Shown here: positions 50,905 to 60,160 of the stretch, in pieces
Numbering within the stretch: position 1 is the stretch's first letter
How the letters are laid out: every line of letters begins with the position of its first letter
Origin: JBQLZQ01 sp052168355
GTDB lineage: Bacteria > Pseudomonadota > Alphaproteobacteria > DSM-16000 > Inquilinaceae
Assembly: GCA_052168355.1 (NCBI GenBank)
Contig: JBQLZQ010000049.1
Coordinates: 1 to 64,000 of the forward strand
Direction: 5' to 3'
DNA: 64,000 nucleotides
Notes under the pieces: model-generated
What the model saw: only the letters and a program-made list of their open reading frames with translations
What the model was told of the DNA's origin: nothing
Database searches by the model: none
Translations under genes and position numbers: made by a program

Positions 50905-52374
50905 TCACGATGTCAGCGCCGCGCCGGCCAGTCTCAGGTCGGCGACGAACCTGCCGAACTCCGCCTCCCGGTCCAGATAGGGCGGCAGGCGAAGAAGGTA
51001 GGACGGGTGCACCGTGATCAGCAGTCGGGTGCCGCCGTCGAGCGGCATCAGGGTCCCGCGTTCCGACAAGACCTTGACGTCGCGGCGCAGCAGCGATTGT
51101 GCGGCGCTGGCCCCCAGCGCAACGATGATTTTCGGGCGCACCAGATCGATCTCCCGCCGCAGCCACCACCGGCAGGCCTCGATTTCGCCGGCGTTGGGCC
51201 GCTGGTGGAGCCGCCGCTTGCCGCGCGGCGCGAACTTGAAGTGTTTGACCGCGTTGGTCAGGTAGGCGTCCCCGCGATCGATGTTGGCCGCTTCCATGGC
51301 ACGGTCCAGGACGCCGCCGGCGGGCCCGACAAACGGACGACCGGCCAGGTCTTCCCGGTCCCCCGGCTGTTCGCCCACCAGCATCAGCGGGGCCCTCTCC
51401 GGCCCCTCGCCGCATACGGTCTGGGTGGCCGGCCGCCACAGGGGGCAGGCGCGGCATCCGGCGGCCGCGCGATTGAGATCGGCAAGGGTTTCGATGGGAT
51501 CGTCATCCCCGGCGTTGGGCGCGGGGGCGGGCGACGGGGTTAGGTCCATCCGCCGCCGGGCATGGCGCGGCGGCCGGCTGGGCCCGGCCGCAAGCATGGC
51601 CGCGTGACGATCGGTGGCGCCGGCGATCAAGGGGCGGATCAGCTCGGATTCCGGCAGGTTCTTCCAATATTTCTTGGGCATTTCGGCGGTCATGGCCTTC
51701 ACCTTCAGACGGGCCGGGTTGAAGATGCTGGCATAATACTGCCGCCAGACGGCCTCCATCGCGTCGCTGTCGGGCACGTCGCGCCGCCGGGCTCCGGCCG
51801 TAAATCGCAGATTCACGCCATCCCAATGGGCCGACCGGTCCGGCGTCAGGATCGACCACATCATGCCGGCGAACCGTCGCATGAAAAAGGGCGCCGTAGC
51901 CTCGACAATAAAATGATCCGGCTCGAACCACGCCAGGAATACCGGGCTGTTCGCGCCCGTCTCCGCCGGTGGCGCGGTCTCTCGGAACCGCACAAAGGCC
52001 TTCATCTTGTGGATGTCGCGGCGCACCGACTTGGCCATGGCGATGGCCCGCGACAGGTCCGGATCGGACGTGACCGCCATCAGATGGCGTTCGCCGTTCC
52101 TCAGCCGCCACAAAAGGCGATAGAGCAGGTCGAACCGCGTCGGATCGCGGTGGCACGCCACACCCCGCGCCAGGCCCAAAAAGGCGGTCGGCACCGATGG
52201 TCCCGGTCCGGCGGCCGGTGCGGCTGGCGTCGCGGCGTCGGCGAACAGGTTGCCTGTCGTATCGGGCACCGACCAGCACACCGCCTCGGGCGGCAGGCCG
52301 CCGGCCAGACAGGCACGCGCCTGGTCGCGCCAGCCCGAGAAGTCGGCCGGCGCCGACAGCACGCATTCATGCAT
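50905..52374 (-). CDS. udgX: DUF4130-UdgX fusion: uracil-DNA-binding/cross-linking protein
   Basis: 489 residues. The first ~270 are the TIGR03915/DUF4130 domain that accompanies radical-SAM repair proteins (LLYRLLWRLRNGERHLMAVT, RRDIHKMKAFVRFRET). From ~295 a UdgX domain follows: FeS cysteines in AGCRACPLWRPATQTVCGEG, motif A LVGEQPGDREDLAGRPFVGP, the UdgX-specific loop GKRRLHQRPN and motif B ITVHPSYLLRLPP. The loop is KRRIH in Mycobacterium; its His forms a covalent bond to the abasic sugar after uracil removal, here His390. The stop lies behind a radical-SAM gene that it overlaps by eight bases, and both are behind an SOS box. Confidence 0.92.
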   Translation of the reverse strand: MHECVLSAPADFSGWRDQARACLAGGLPPEAVCWSVPDTTGNLFADAATPAAPAAGPGPSVPTAFLGLARGVACHRDPTRFDLLYRLLWRLRNGERHLMAVTSDPDLSRAIAMAKSVRRDIHKMKAFVRFRETAPPAETGANSPVFLAWFEPDHFIVEATAPFFMRRFAGMMWSILTPDRSAHWDGVNLRFTAGARRRDVPDSDAMEAVWRQYYASIFNPARLKVKAMTAEMPKKYWKNLPESELIRPLIAGATDRHAAMLAAGPSRPPRHARRRMDLTPSPAPAPNAGDDDPIETLADLNRAAAGCRACPLWRPATQTVCGEGPERAPLMLVGEQPGDREDLAGRPFVGPAGGVLDRAMEAANIDRGDAYLTNAVKHFKFAPRGKRRLHQRPNAGEIEACRWWLRREIDLVRPKIIVALGASAAQSLLRRDVKVLSERGTLMPLDGGTRLLITVHPSYLLRLPPYLDREAEFGRFVADLRLAGAALTS

Positions 52375-53593
52375 GGGCGAACAGCGACAATTGTCGGGGG
52401 GGCGGTGTCAGGCGCGCGCGCAGGGAGGGATGGTCCAGGTCGGTTGTCCGTGGCCGGTGGTCGGCGGCGATCACGAACGGCAGCAGCGACCGCAGAGGCA
52501 GCCCCAAACGCCGCAGGTCCTCCAGCCGCAGCTTCTGATGACGGCGGATGCGCAGGATCCGGTCGACCGATCGCGTCCCCAACCCCGGCACCCGCAGCAG
52601 CATCTCGCGGTCGCCGGTGTTGACGTCCAGCGGGAAATGATCGCGATGGCGCAGCGCCCACGCCAGCTTCGGGTCGATATCGAGGGGCAGATGATCGCCC
52701 TCGGTCCCGCTCATGATCTCGTTCAGCGAGAACCCGTAAAAGCGCAGCAGCCAGTCCGCCTGGTAGAGCCGATGCTCGCGCATCAGCGGTGGCGGCTTGA
52801 GCGGCAGGTGACGGCTGGAATCGGGGATCGGGCTGAAGGCCGAATAATAGACGCGGCGCAGGCGGTAGGCGCCGTAGAGCTGAACGGAGGTGTCCAATAT
52901 GGCGCGGTCGTCGGCCCCGTCGGCGCCGACGATCATCTGAGTGCTCTGCCCGGCGGGGGCGAACCGCGGCGCGGTCCGATCGACCTTGGCCTCCTCGATC
53001 TTCAACCGCATCCTGCCCATGGTTCTTCGCACGGCGCGCGCATCCTTCTCCGGAGCCAGGGCCTTCAATCCCCCCTCGCTGGGCAGTTCGATGTTGATGC
53101 TCAGCCGGTCGGCATAGCGCCCGGCCTGTGTCATCAGATCGGGATCCGCGTCGGGAATGGTTTTCAGATGGATGTAGCCGCCAAAGGCGTGGTCGTCCCG
53201 CAATCGACGAGCCACCTCGACCAGCTGTTCCATCGTATAGTCGGGGCTGCGGATGATCCCCGAACTCAAGAACAGCCCCTCGATGTAGTTGCGCCGGTAG
53301 AAATCGAGGGTCAGTTCGACGACTTCCTCGACCGTGAACCTGGCGCGGCGCACATTGCTCGACAGGCGGTTGACGCAATAGAGGCAGTCATAGGTGCAAA
53401 AATTGGTGAGCAGGATTTTGAGCAGCGAGATGCACCGCCCGTCCGGGGCATAGGAATGGCAGATGCCGGCGCCGTTGGTCGACCCGATGCCGCGGCTGGT
53501 CAGGGAATCCCGCTTGGCGCCGCCGCTCGACGCGCACGACGCGTCGTACTTGGCGGCGTCCGCCAGGATCTCGAGCTTCTGGATGAGGGTCAT
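52367..53593 (-). CDS. putative DNA modification/repair radical SAM protein
   Basis: 408 residues, ATG at 53593 with AGGAG upstream. The radical SAM cluster is LLTNFCTYDCLYCVNRLSSN: C66, C70, C73. A C-terminal helix-hairpin-helix (DREMLLRVPGLGTRSVDRIL) suits DNA binding. This is the TIGR03916 family, nearly always paired with the DUF4130/UdgX partner, here overlapping by eight bases. Other Cys (C20, C45, C54) may hold a second cluster. Its reaction is unknown. SOS-box upstream. Confidence 0.9.
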   Translation of the reverse strand: MTLIQKLEILADAAKYDASCASSGGAKRDSLTSRGIGSTNGAGICHSYAPDGRCISLLKILLTNFCTYDCLYCVNRLSSNVRRARFTVEEVVELTLDFYRRNYIEGLFLSSGIIRSPDYTMEQLVEVARRLRDDHAFGGYIHLKTIPDADPDLMTQAGRYADRLSINIELPSEGGLKALAPEKDARAVRRTMGRMRLKIEEAKVDRTAPRFAPAGQSTQMIVGADGADDRAILDTSVQLYGAYRLRRVYYSAFSPIPDSSRHLPLKPPPLMREHRLYQADWLLRFYGFSLNEIMSGTEGDHLPLDIDPKLAWALRHRDHFPLDVNTGDREMLLRVPGLGTRSVDRILRIRRHQKLRLEDLRRLGLPLRSLLPFVIAADHRPRTTDLDHPSLRARLTPPPRQLSLFAHA

Positions 53594-53607
53594 CGTCAAC
53601 TCCTGAT

Positions 53608-53622
53608 GTTCTTGAATTGTTC
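53608..53622. promoter_or_regulatory. LexA (SOS) box
   Basis: GTTCTTGAATTGTTC, an exact GTTC-N7-GTTC repeat, 15 bases upstream of the radical-SAM start. It differs from the box at 41899 at one or two spacer bases, supporting a common regulator. Confidence 0.78.
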
Positions 53623-53839
53623 TAATTTGTGACTGGCCGGAAGTCAACGCGGATCGCGCCGTGCCGGCCTGTTCGGCGGTTCTTGCGGAACACCCCCGAT
53701 GCCACGATGGAAGCCGATGAGGCTGCCCTCGGCCCCCGCCCGCGCCCAATCACGCGGATGTGTGAAGTTGGTCACTGATCACGCGGTTCGGAGGGGTCTA
53801 TACCTGCTTTCCAAGGTAAACGTGTCGGGAGACAGGGCC

Positions 53840-54415
53840 ATGCGTGTTTTTCATTTGTCGACCGATGTTGATGAACAGCAGATGAGCCATCCCGGTCATC
53901 GTCAACTTTTCGATGTCTGGCAACAGGCCAAGGACGAATTCGGATCGCCCCTGCCGGGCCGCCAGCATCTCGATCTCTGGACGCTCAAACCGATCCTGGC
54001 CAACCTGATGCTGCTCCAGCATCTTCCAGCCGAGAACGATTTCGTGTTCCGGGTTTTCGGGACCAACATGGCGGCCGAGACGGGGCGGGATCTGACCGGC
54101 CATCGGATCAGCGATGGCGAGGATCGCATCAGCGGATCCTTTTTCACCGGCATTTATGGCGAGATGATCCGGGACGGCCGGCCGCGCTATTGCTCGACGG
54201 AGGCGCCGGGTTGTGCGGCGGTGGCGCGGTGGGACCGGCTGATCTTGCCCTTGGCCAGCGACGGCTGCATTGTCGACCGGATCATCGTCGCCAGTTTCCC
54301 GTCGGCCTGGCGTGGCGACCTTCCGGTCGCCTGGCCAGGGGCGGCGCCCTGGCGGGGCGGCAAGATGCCATCGTTTTCGCTGACGATGCTGGCCTCCTTC
54401 GCCCAGGCCATCTGA
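53840..54415 (+). CDS. PAS-domain protein (PAS_5-like, alphaproteobacterial)
   Basis: 191 residues, ATG at 53840 with GGGAGACAGG before it. The single PAS-like domain runs from ~20 to ~150: HPGHRQLFDVWQQAKDEFGS, HLDLWTLKPILANLMLLQHL, DFVFRVFGTNMAAETGRDLT, then WDRLILPLASDGCIVDRIIV. It matches the PAS_5 family that lacks output domains. Role unknown; it could be a soluble sensor for a partner kinase. Convergent with the Crp gene. Confidence 0.8.
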   Translation: MRVFHLSTDVDEQQMSHPGHRQLFDVWQQAKDEFGSPLPGRQHLDLWTLKPILANLMLLQHLPAENDFVFRVFGTNMAAETGRDLTGHRISDGEDRISGSFFTGIYGEMIRDGRPRYCSTEAPGCAAVARWDRLILPLASDGCIVDRIIVASFPSAWRGDLPVAWPGAAPWRGGKMPSFSLTMLASFAQAI

Positions 54416-54448
54416 TCGGGCCGTCTGACCGTCGCCGGATCCCGGTGG

Positions 54449-55150
54449 TCAGTCGCCGGTCAGACGGCGGAGCGCCTCGACGTCGCGCAGAACGATCTTG
54501 CCGCCCGCCATATCGATGAGGTTGGCGGCGCGCCATGCCCGCAGCGTCTTGTTGATGCTCTCCCGGGTGGCGCCGACAAAGTTGCCCAACTGCTGTTGCG
54601 AGATGGTGGCATCGATCAGCGTACCGTTCTCGTGAGGCTTGCCGACGACCTCGGCCAGCCATAGCAGACGCCGGCTCAGGCGGCCCGGTACGTCCAGGAA
54701 GATCGACTCCTCCAACTGCTCGCTGGTGTGGCGCAGTCTTTGGCTCAACACCCGAAGCAGGCGCAGCATCAGCCGGGGGCTTTGCTCCAGGAACGGCACG
54801 AAATCCTGACGCAGGAGATGCAGCAGCGACGATGGCGCGTCGGTTATGGCGTCGGCGGACCGCGGCTGGTCGCTGATCAGCGCCATCTCCCCGAAAATCT
54901 CGCCCGGGTTGATCATGTTGAGGATGAGCTGCCGACCGTCCGGCGCGTTGGCCGTGATACGCACCCGGCCGGAGATCACGGCGATCATCCCATCGCCGGG
55001 ATCGCCCTTTTGAAACAACGTTTCCTCGGCCGCGTGAATGGTAACGCGGGCGTAGCGGCACAACTCCTCCAACTCGCCCGGGGCCAGTTCCTTCAGGATG
55101 AAATGGGACGACAGAAGCGCGCGGGTGTGAGCCGTATCGATGGCACTCAT
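54449..55150 (-). CDS. Crp/Fnr-family cyclic-nucleotide-binding regulator
   Basis: 233 residues, start at 55150. A cyclic-nucleotide domain (20-130) carries LFQKGDPGDGMIAVISGRVR and the phosphate-binding cassette PGEIFGEMALISDQPRSADA with the Glu and the Arg-Ser pair that contact cAMP in CRP. The winged helix has TISQQQLGNFVGATRESINK TLRAWRAANLID. There are no Fnr cysteines. It is divergent from a class III cyclase gene with a CRP-like box between, so it is likely the receptor of that cyclase's product and autoregulated. Confidence 0.9.
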   Translation of the reverse strand: MSAIDTAHTRALLSSHFILKELAPGELEELCRYARVTIHAAEETLFQKGDPGDGMIAVISGRVRITANAPDGRQLILNMINPGEIFGEMALISDQPRSADAITDAPSSLLHLLRQDFVPFLEQSPRLMLRLLRVLSQRLRHTSEQLEESIFLDVPGRLSRRLLWLAEVVGKPHENGTLIDATISQQQLGNFVGATRESINKTLRAWRAANLIDMAGGKIVLRDVEALRRLTGD

Positions 55151-55179
55151 CGGGCGATAAACACAATTGTTTGATGTCG

Positions 55180-55195
55180 AGTGAAACACTTCACA
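55180..55195. promoter_or_regulatory. CRP-like box
   Basis: AGTGAAACACTTCACA, nine of ten positions of TGTGA-N6-TCACA. It lies 30 bases upstream of the Crp-family start and about 435 bases before the cyclase ATG, in the divergent region. Confidence 0.65.
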
Positions 55196-55628
55196 GCCAA
55201 GCCGACCGAACTCCTTATGATCTGACACAGGCCCATGGCGGTAGGGGAACCGTGAGATAGAAAGACACCCAGGTGTCGTTCCGATGCTCGCGGTGCGCCA
55301 TGGGCCAACCGACCCACCTCGGCTCTGATCCTTCTTGGTGCCCGGCCGTGTTGGGGCACGCCCCATCCGCCCGCCCCCCTATTTGGCGGGGACAGGACAG
55401 GGACTGTCGCTCTCTTGGCGGCGGGCATAGTGTCGTGGATTGGCGGCGCCTGCAATGGTTGAAGGCGCGGCCCGCGATGTTTGCATCGCCGATCGCACGA
55501 AAGGCCGCTCCGCTATGAGGTGGACAACCGGGAAAGTCCGCCATACCCTCCGATCGTCGCAGGTTGGACCGGCCGGCCGGGGCTCGACTGGCTGGACGAC
55601 CCAAGGGACAGCGGGACAAGGGGCGCCG
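55196..55628. other. intergenic leader of the cyclase operon
   Basis: 433 bp between the CRP-like box and the cyclase start. In-frame codons run upstream of 55629 but carry no domain. No other site or RNA structure seen; a long untranslated leader is possible. Confidence 0.4.
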
Positions 55629-58600
55629 ATGGCCATCAGACATTGGCTGACAGCCATTGGGCTGGGCGCGATGGTCGAGCGTTTTGAGCAAAACGACATC
55701 GATCTGGACATCCTGCCCGACTTGACGGAACAGGATCTCGATCGGCTTGGGTTGTCCCTGGGCCAGAGAAAGCGGTTTCTGCGCGCCGTCGAAGCCTTGG
55801 GCGCGCCGGATCCCGCAGGCCTGGGCCTGTCCCCGGAGAGGGCGCCGGCGGAACGGCGTCACCTGACCGTCATGTTCTGCGACATGGTCGGCTCCACCGC
55901 GCTGTCGGAGGCGCTGGAGGCGGAAGACCTGTTGGAGGTCATCCGCCGGTACCAGGTGTTCTGCGCCTCGATCATCGGACGGTGCGAAGGCTATATCGCC
56001 CGCTATGTCGGCGACGGGATCCTGGCCTATTTCGGCTATCCGATGGCCTCCGAAGGGGCCGCGGAGAATGCCGTTCTCGCCGGTCTGGACATCACCGCGG
56101 GCATCGGTGACCTGGACCTGCCGGACAGTCGAAGGCTGTCCGTGCGCATCGGCATCGCCTCGGGTGTCGTCATCGTCGGCGATCTGATCGGCGCCGGGTC
56201 GGCGATGGAGCAGCCGGCCATAGGGGTCGCCCCTAACCTGGCCGCCCGGCTGATGAGCATCGCGCCGCCGGATCACGTCGTTGTCGCCGAGTCGACACGA
56301 CGGCTGACCGCCGACGCCTTCGATTATCGAACCTTGGGGCAGCAGACCTTCCGCGGCCTGTCCGAACCGGTGGAAGCGTGGCGGCTGATCGGGGCCCGCG
56401 CCGATCCCCGCGCGACCGTCTCCACGGACGGCGTGGCGCCGTTTATCGGTCGGGTCAAGGCCCGAGACCTTCTGCGCGGACAATGGCGCGACATCGTCAA
56501 CGGATCGGGGCGGGCCATGCTGATCTCGGGGGAACCTGGGATCGGCAAGTCCCGTCTGGTCGAGCAGTTCCTGCACGAGATCGAAGACGAAACCGCCACC
56601 GTTCAGGTTTATCAGGCCTCGCCCCACGCCCAGGACAGCCCGCTTTATCCCGTCAGCCAAAGGCTGCGGCTGCTGGCCGGCATCAAGCGTGGCGACGACG
56701 AACCCACGATCCGCCGCAAGCTTGAGCCCATTTTGATCGGGCAGGACACCGCCGCCCGCCAGGAACGGCTGGATATCTTCGTTCGTCTGGTGTCGCCCAG
56801 TTCGGCAACGCCCGACGACGGGCTGGCCCAGGCCCGCCGGGTGCGTCAGCAGACCATGAACGCCGTGATCGGTCACATGATTGCCTTGGCCGAAATGAAC
56901 CCGGTCGTGGCGTTGATCGAGGATGTTCAATGGTTGGATCCGACCTCGCGGGAACTGCTGCCGCGCGTCCTGTCCGCCATCACCCGGCACCGTGTCCTGG
57001 TGATCGTCACGTCGCGGGAGGCGTTCGATCCGGATTGGCGAGCCCTGTCTCATGTCACGTCGATCGACCTCGACCGTCTGTCGCGGGACGACAGCAAGGC
57101 GCTGGTTACCGGTCTGGCGGCGGCGCGCCCCCTGTCGCCGGCCCTGATCGAGGAAATCCTGGACAAGACCGACGGCATTCCGCTGTTCGTCGAGGAACTG
57201 ACCCGCAACCTCCTGGAAGTCGGGGACCGCGACAAAAGCACTGACGATGCCCCGAGCACAGGCCGCATTCCGGATTCGTTGCAGGATTCGTTGATGGAAC
57301 GGCTGGACAGGGTCGGTCCGGCCAAGGCCGTGGCCCGCATCGGTGCGGTATTCGGGCGGTCGTTCACCAGGGCCCTGGTGCGCAAAACCGGCGATCTGGA
57401 CGATGACCGCCTGTCCCAAGCGCTCGATACGCTGACCGCCGCCGACCTGGTCCGCCGCGAGATCGATCAGCAGGGTACGGAGCGTTTCGTCTTCAAGCAT
57501 GCCCTGGTGCAGGAAACCGCCTATGCGTCGCTGCTGAGGGAAGAGCGCCAACGTCTGCACGCGGCGGCAATGCGGGTCTTGCGCGAACAGTTGCCGGCCA
57601 TCGAGGACGATGTTCCGGAATTGTTGGCCCGTCATGCGACGGAGGCCAACCTGCCACGCGAGGCGGCGGGCCTTTGGTTGCAGGCCGGGCGCCGCAGCCT
57701 GGCCCAGTCGGCGGTCGTCGAGGCCGTGCACCATTTGAGGCGCGGTCTTGAGGCGGTCGACCGCCTGACCGACGATCAGGACACCCGTCAGCTGCGCCTG
57801 CAACTCCTTATCCGTCTGGGCCCCGCGCTGATTGCCATGAACGGCCCCGGCTCGGCCGAGGTCGAGGCGGTGTATGCGCAAGGGTATGCCTTGTGCCGCC
57901 GGCTCCCGGAATCGATCGATCATTTCCCCGTCTATTGGGGGTGGTGGCGACTGTCCCGGGATTTCGGCGAGATGGGGCGGCGCGCCGACGAACTGCTCAA
58001 CCGGGCCCGGCAGCGCGGCGACGAAGAAATGTTGCTGCAGGCCCATCACTGCCAATGGGCAAGCCATTTCAACCGCGGCGACCTGCAAGGCTGTCTGGAT
58101 CACATCGAGCAGGGTTTGGGCCTTTACGATCACGGCGACTACACCGCTCACGCTGCCCTGTACGGCAATCACGACGCCCGGGTGTGCGGCCATGGCGAGC
58201 GGGCGTTGGTGCACTGGCTGATGGGTCTGCCGGAAAAGGCCATGATCGCCGAACGCGACGCCCATGGCTGGCTTCAGGTTCTCGACCATCTGGGCAGCCG
58301 CATGCATCTGTTGGACATTTCCCTCATGCATCGGTTGTACCGGCGCGATGCGGGGGAGGTCGGTCGGCTGGCCGACGAGATGATCGAGATGGCCGACAAT
58401 CACGGCTTTTCCGATCATCGCGCAAAGGCGCTGATCTTTCGCGGTTGGGCCAAATCGCGGCTCGGCGACCGAAAGGGCGGCCTGGCGGAATTGCGGCAGG
58501 GCCTGTCCCGACAGCAGGAGATCGGCACGCAGGAGGATTTCCCGGTCTATTTCGACATGTTTGCCGAGACGTTGGCCCTCAACGGCTTGATCGAGGAGGC

Positions 58601-58889
58601 GTTGGAGGAAATGGCGCGGGCGATGCGCGAGTTCCAATCCATCGAACTCGCCATCTGGATGCCGGAATTGCATCGCCGGCAGGCCAGATTGTTGGAAGAG
58701 GCCTATCCCGGAAATCCGGAACCGGCCATGGCGGCGTATCATCGCGCCATCGCGGTTGCCGGCGAGCAGGGGGCGGAGATGCTGACCCGGCGGGCAACGG
58801 CGGATCTTTCCCGTCTTGGCGCACGCACGGGACTGTCGATCTTTGCCGACCCGCATACGGGCATCGCGCCTGCGATCGGAAAACGGTGA
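55629..58889 (+). CDS. SAM / class III adenylate cyclase / AAA-ATPase / TPR protein
   Basis: 1086 residues; ATG at 55629 behind AAGGGG. Residues 1-58 are a SAM domain (RHWLTAIGLGAMVERFEQND, LTEQDLDRLGLSLGQRKRFL). Residues 75-250 form a complete class III nucleotide cyclase: metal Asp85 (TVMFCDMVGSTA) and Asp129 (RYVGDGILAYFG), and the transition-state Asn203/Arg207 (NLAARL). Then an AAA/STAND ATPase with Walker A GEPGIGKSRLV (K307) and Walker B VALIEDVQWLD, and TPR-like repeats to the end. Known as LuxR-less MalT-like guanylate/adenylate cyclases. Its product should feed the divergent Crp protein. The stop overlaps a GTG of the YcaO gene, so it is coupled to that pathway. Confidence 0.9.
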   Translation: MAIRHWLTAIGLGAMVERFEQNDIDLDILPDLTEQDLDRLGLSLGQRKRFLRAVEALGAPDPAGLGLSPERAPAERRHLTVMFCDMVGSTALSEALEAEDLLEVIRRYQVFCASIIGRCEGYIARYVGDGILAYFGYPMASEGAAENAVLAGLDITAGIGDLDLPDSRRLSVRIGIASGVVIVGDLIGAGSAMEQPAIGVAPNLAARLMSIAPPDHVVVAESTRRLTADAFDYRTLGQQTFRGLSEPVEAWRLIGARADPRATVSTDGVAPFIGRVKARDLLRGQWRDIVNGSGRAMLISGEPGIGKSRLVEQFLHEIEDETATVQVYQASPHAQDSPLYPVSQRLRLLAGIKRGDDEPTIRRKLEPILIGQDTAARQERLDIFVRLVSPSSATPDDGLAQARRVRQQTMNAVIGHMIALAEMNPVVALIEDVQWLDPTSRELLPRVLSAITRHRVLVIVTSREAFDPDWRALSHVTSIDLDRLSRDDSKALVTGLAAARPLSPALIEEILDKTDGIPLFVEELTRNLLEVGDRDKSTDDAPSTGRIPDSLQDSLMERLDRVGPAKAVARIGAVFGRSFTRALVRKTGDLDDDRLSQALDTLTAADLVRREIDQQGTERFVFKHALVQETAYASLLREERQRLHAAAMRVLREQLPAIEDDVPELLARHATEANLPREAAGLWLQAGRRSLAQSAVVEAVHHLRRGLEAVDRLTDDQDTRQLRLQLLIRLGPALIAMNGPGSAEVEAVYAQGYALCRRLPESIDHFPVYWGWWRLSRDFGEMGRRADELLNRARQRGDEEMLLQAHHCQWASHFNRGDLQGCLDHIEQGLGLYDHGDYTAHAALYGNHDARVCGHGERALVHWLMGLPEKAMIAERDAHGWLQVLDHLGSRMHLLDISLMHRLYRRDAGEVGRLADEMIEMADNHGFSDHRAKALIFRGWAKSRLGDRKGGLAELRQGLSRQQEIGTQEDFPVYFDMFAETLALNGLIEEALEEMARAMREFQSIELAIWMPELHRRQARLLEEAYPGNPEPAMAAYHRAIAVAGEQGAEMLTRRATADLSRLGARTGLSIFADPHTGIAPAIGKR

Positions 58890-58903
58890 GAGAGGCCGTG
58901 ACC

Positions 58904-60160
58904 GTGCGCGCCGTACCTGTGGTGTCGCCGGTCTCGGCCACGACCGATGGGACGGCCAAGGGATACCGGCTGGGTACCCATCGGGCCGTTCCGCCGGAAG
59001 AGACCTTGCGCCGGTATGTGCCGTTGTGCCCGGCGTTGGGCATCACCAGGCTGGCGAATGTCACGGGGCTCGACCGCATCGGCATCCCGGTGGTCATGGC
59101 CAGCCGGCCCTTGTCCCGGTCCATCGCCGTGGCCCAGGGCAAGGGCCTCTCGCTGGACGCGGCGAAGGCATCGGCGCTCATGGAGGCGGCCGAAACCTGG
59201 CACGCCGAAAGGATCGACCTGCCGTTACGGCGGGCGCCGCTTGCCGACCTCGGCGACCACACCACGCTTCCGGCCGAGGCCCTCGCGGACATGGCGATCG
59301 ATCGGTTCGATCCGCACCGGGCGCTGTTGTGGGTGCTGGGGTGGAACGTGGCGTCGGAGCAGAAGGCCTGGGTGCCCCTGGAACTCGTCTCGACCGATTA
59401 CACCCTGCCGCAACCCGACGGCAGCTACGTGTTTCCGGCCACCACCAACGGGCTGGCGTCCGGAAACACCGTGGTGGAGGCGCTCTGCCACGCCCTCTAC
59501 GAGGTCATCGAACGGGATGCCGTGGCCTTGTGGCGGCTGGGAGGCGAGGCCGCCCGCCATCGGACCGGCATCGCCGCCGACAGCATCGACAGCCCTCACT
59601 GTCGCGACCTTCTGGACCGCTATGACAATGCCGGGGTCACTGTCGGTCTTTGGGACGTGACGTCGGATATCGGCGTCCCGACCTATTGTTGCATAGTCGT
59701 CGACCGGGAGGGCGAGGCGGTGGAGCCCGAACTGGGCACGGGCTGTCACCCCGATCCCGAGGTGGCGCTGCTGCGGGCCATGACTGAGGCGGCGCAGGCC
59801 CGCATCACGCGAATCGCCGGATCCAGGGACGATTTCGCTCCCGACACCTTTGGGGAGTCGGCCCGGGCGACCCGGCGCCGGGCCGCCCGGTCGTGGCTCA
59901 CGGCACCCTCTCAAATGGCGTTCGGGTCATCCGGATCCTTGTCCACCACCACGTTGGAAGGGGACCTTCAAGCGGTTCTGGCGCGGCTCGAGGCGGCCGA
60001 TGTCGGCCCCGTTCTGGCGGTCGACCTGACCCGGCCCGCCTTCGGCCTGCCGGTGGTGCGCGTGGTGGTGCCGGGGCTGGAACGGCCCCATACCGGGACT
60101 GGGGCGGCACACCGTCCGGGCCCACGGGCGCGGCGGCTGGCGGCGGGGGGTACGCGGTGA
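58904..60160 (+). CDS. YcaO-family ATP-dependent cyclodehydratase/thioamidase
   Basis: 418 residues from the GTG at 58904, which has GAGAGAGG eight bases upstream; GTGs at 58886 (overlapping the cyclase stop) and 58898 are alternatives. YcaO ATP-binding segments: ASALMEAAETWHAERIDLPL, then VVEALCHALYEVIERDAVAL with the Glu/Arg triad, and RAMTEAAQARITRIAGSRDD. YcaO enzymes activate peptide-backbone amides with ATP to form azolines, amidines or, with TfuA, thioamides. The next gene encodes a TfuA-like partner. N-terminal E1-like and dehydrogenase proteins of azole clusters are absent, so thioamidation is the favoured reaction. Confidence 0.9.
   Translation: MRAVPVVSPVSATTDGTAKGYRLGTHRAVPPEETLRRYVPLCPALGITRLANVTGLDRIGIPVVMASRPLSRSIAVAQGKGLSLDAAKASALMEAAETWHAERIDLPLRRAPLADLGDHTTLPAEALADMAIDRFDPHRALLWVLGWNVASEQKAWVPLELVSTDYTLPQPDGSYVFPATTNGLASGNTVVEALCHALYEVIERDAVALWRLGGEAARHRTGIAADSIDSPHCRDLLDRYDNAGVTVGLWDVTSDIGVPTYCCIVVDREGEAVEPELGTGCHPDPEVALLRAMTEAAQARITRIAGSRDDFAPDTFGESARATRRRAARSWLTAPSQMAFGSSGSLSTTTLEGDLQAVLARLEAADVGPVLAVDLTRPAFGLPVVRVVVPGLERPHTGTGAAHRPGPRARRLAAGGTR

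Noticed and set aside
55215..58856. A 1213-codon open frame on the minus strand
   Set aside because: It lies exactly opposite the cyclase/AAA gene, has low-complexity Arg/Gln/His-rich content and no domain. It is an antisense by-product of high GC.
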